Shown: one piece after another, positions 63,935 through 64,000 of the stretch
Layout of the letters: each line of letters begins with the position of its first letter
How positions within the stretch are numbered: the first letter of the stretch is position 1
NCBI RefSeq assembly: GCF_000423225.1
Contig: NZ_AUHO01000010.1
Coordinates: forward strand, 62,001-126,000
Direction of reading: 5' to 3'
Source of the DNA: Kaistia adipata DSM 17808
Lineage (GTDB): Bacteria > Pseudomonadota > Alphaproteobacteria > Rhizobiales > Kaistiaceae
DNA: 64,000 bases
Notes under the pieces: model-generated
Seen by the model: only the letters and a program-made list of their open reading frames with translations
Databases searched by the model: none
Told to the model about the DNA's origin: nothing
Translations under genes and position numbers: made by a program

Positions 63935-64000
63935 GCCGGCGGCGGCGCCGTCGCCCGCACCGCCCCGATCGATCGCATTCGACCGATCGCCCCTGACCGA

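Overview
This 64 kb window is high-GC chromosomal DNA from an alphaproteobacterium. The gene neighbourhoods point to the order Hyphomicrobiales (Rhizobiales): sdhCDAB, mdh-sucCDAB-lpd, xerC-priA-atpHAGDC, rplU-rpmA, obgE-proB-proA-nadD-rsfS-rlmH and a bioR-regulated bioYBD operon, plus an Omp19-like lipoprotein. Genus cannot be fixed from sequence alone. Almost all genes are intact housekeeping genes. No prophage, insertion sequence, CRISPR array or plasmid function was seen.

Region by region. 0-5 kb: the tail of an aldo/keto reductase, thpR, a pterin dehydratase, a PAS-GGDEF-EAL protein with a ruined GGDEF motif, rpmF, leuB and a RidA-family gene. 5-9.1 kb: succinate dehydrogenase sdhCDAB with a DUF3052 gene inserted before sdhB. 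9.1-11.9 kb: a tiny HTH-like protein, a VOC protein, an Omp19-like protease-inhibitor lipoprotein and zapE. 12-21.2 kb: mdh-sucC-sucD-sucA-sucB-lpd, the second half of the TCA cycle. 21.2-29.3 kb: an MFS transporter, an Hsp70-like protein, an XRE regulator divergent from a methyltransferase, xerC, a monooxygenase-fold protein and priA. 29.5-34.5 kb: the F1 ATPase genes atpHAGDC; the F0 genes are not here. 34.5-45.8 kb: a long minus-strand run read from rplU-rpmA (own terminator) to two GNAT acetyltransferases, obgE, proB, proA, nadD, rsfS, rlmH, envC-like, ctpA and rppH. 45.8-47.3 kb: a gene-free 1.5 kb stretch with a degenerate repeat array of about 180 bp period, ending at tRNA-Ser(CGA). 47.4-50.5 kb: bioD, bioB, bioY and bioR with four BioR boxes. 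51.3-56.7 kb: a ribose-type ABC importer with an Est30-like esterase. 56.7-62.2 kb: a peptide-type ABC importer whose two ATPases are fused and whose first ATPase half has lost its catalytic residues. 62.6-63.9 kb: a divergent DeoR regulator and a small protein resembling the dimethylformamidase small subunit.

The most interesting regulatory signal is that sdhCDAB and mdh-sucCDAB share the same promoter architecture (a -35, a 17-nt spacer ending in AATGGGGT, a TAGA-C -10) and a TTACGTTTACGTAA-type palindrome a short way downstream. This suggests one regulator co-controls the two TCA operons. Other points of interest are the repeat array, a perfect 33-bp palindrome inside the start of bioB, hairpins at each junction of the suc operon including one that buries the sucA ribosome binding site, and near-identical TGACCGTTC-GTCA palindromes on both sides of the deoR gene.
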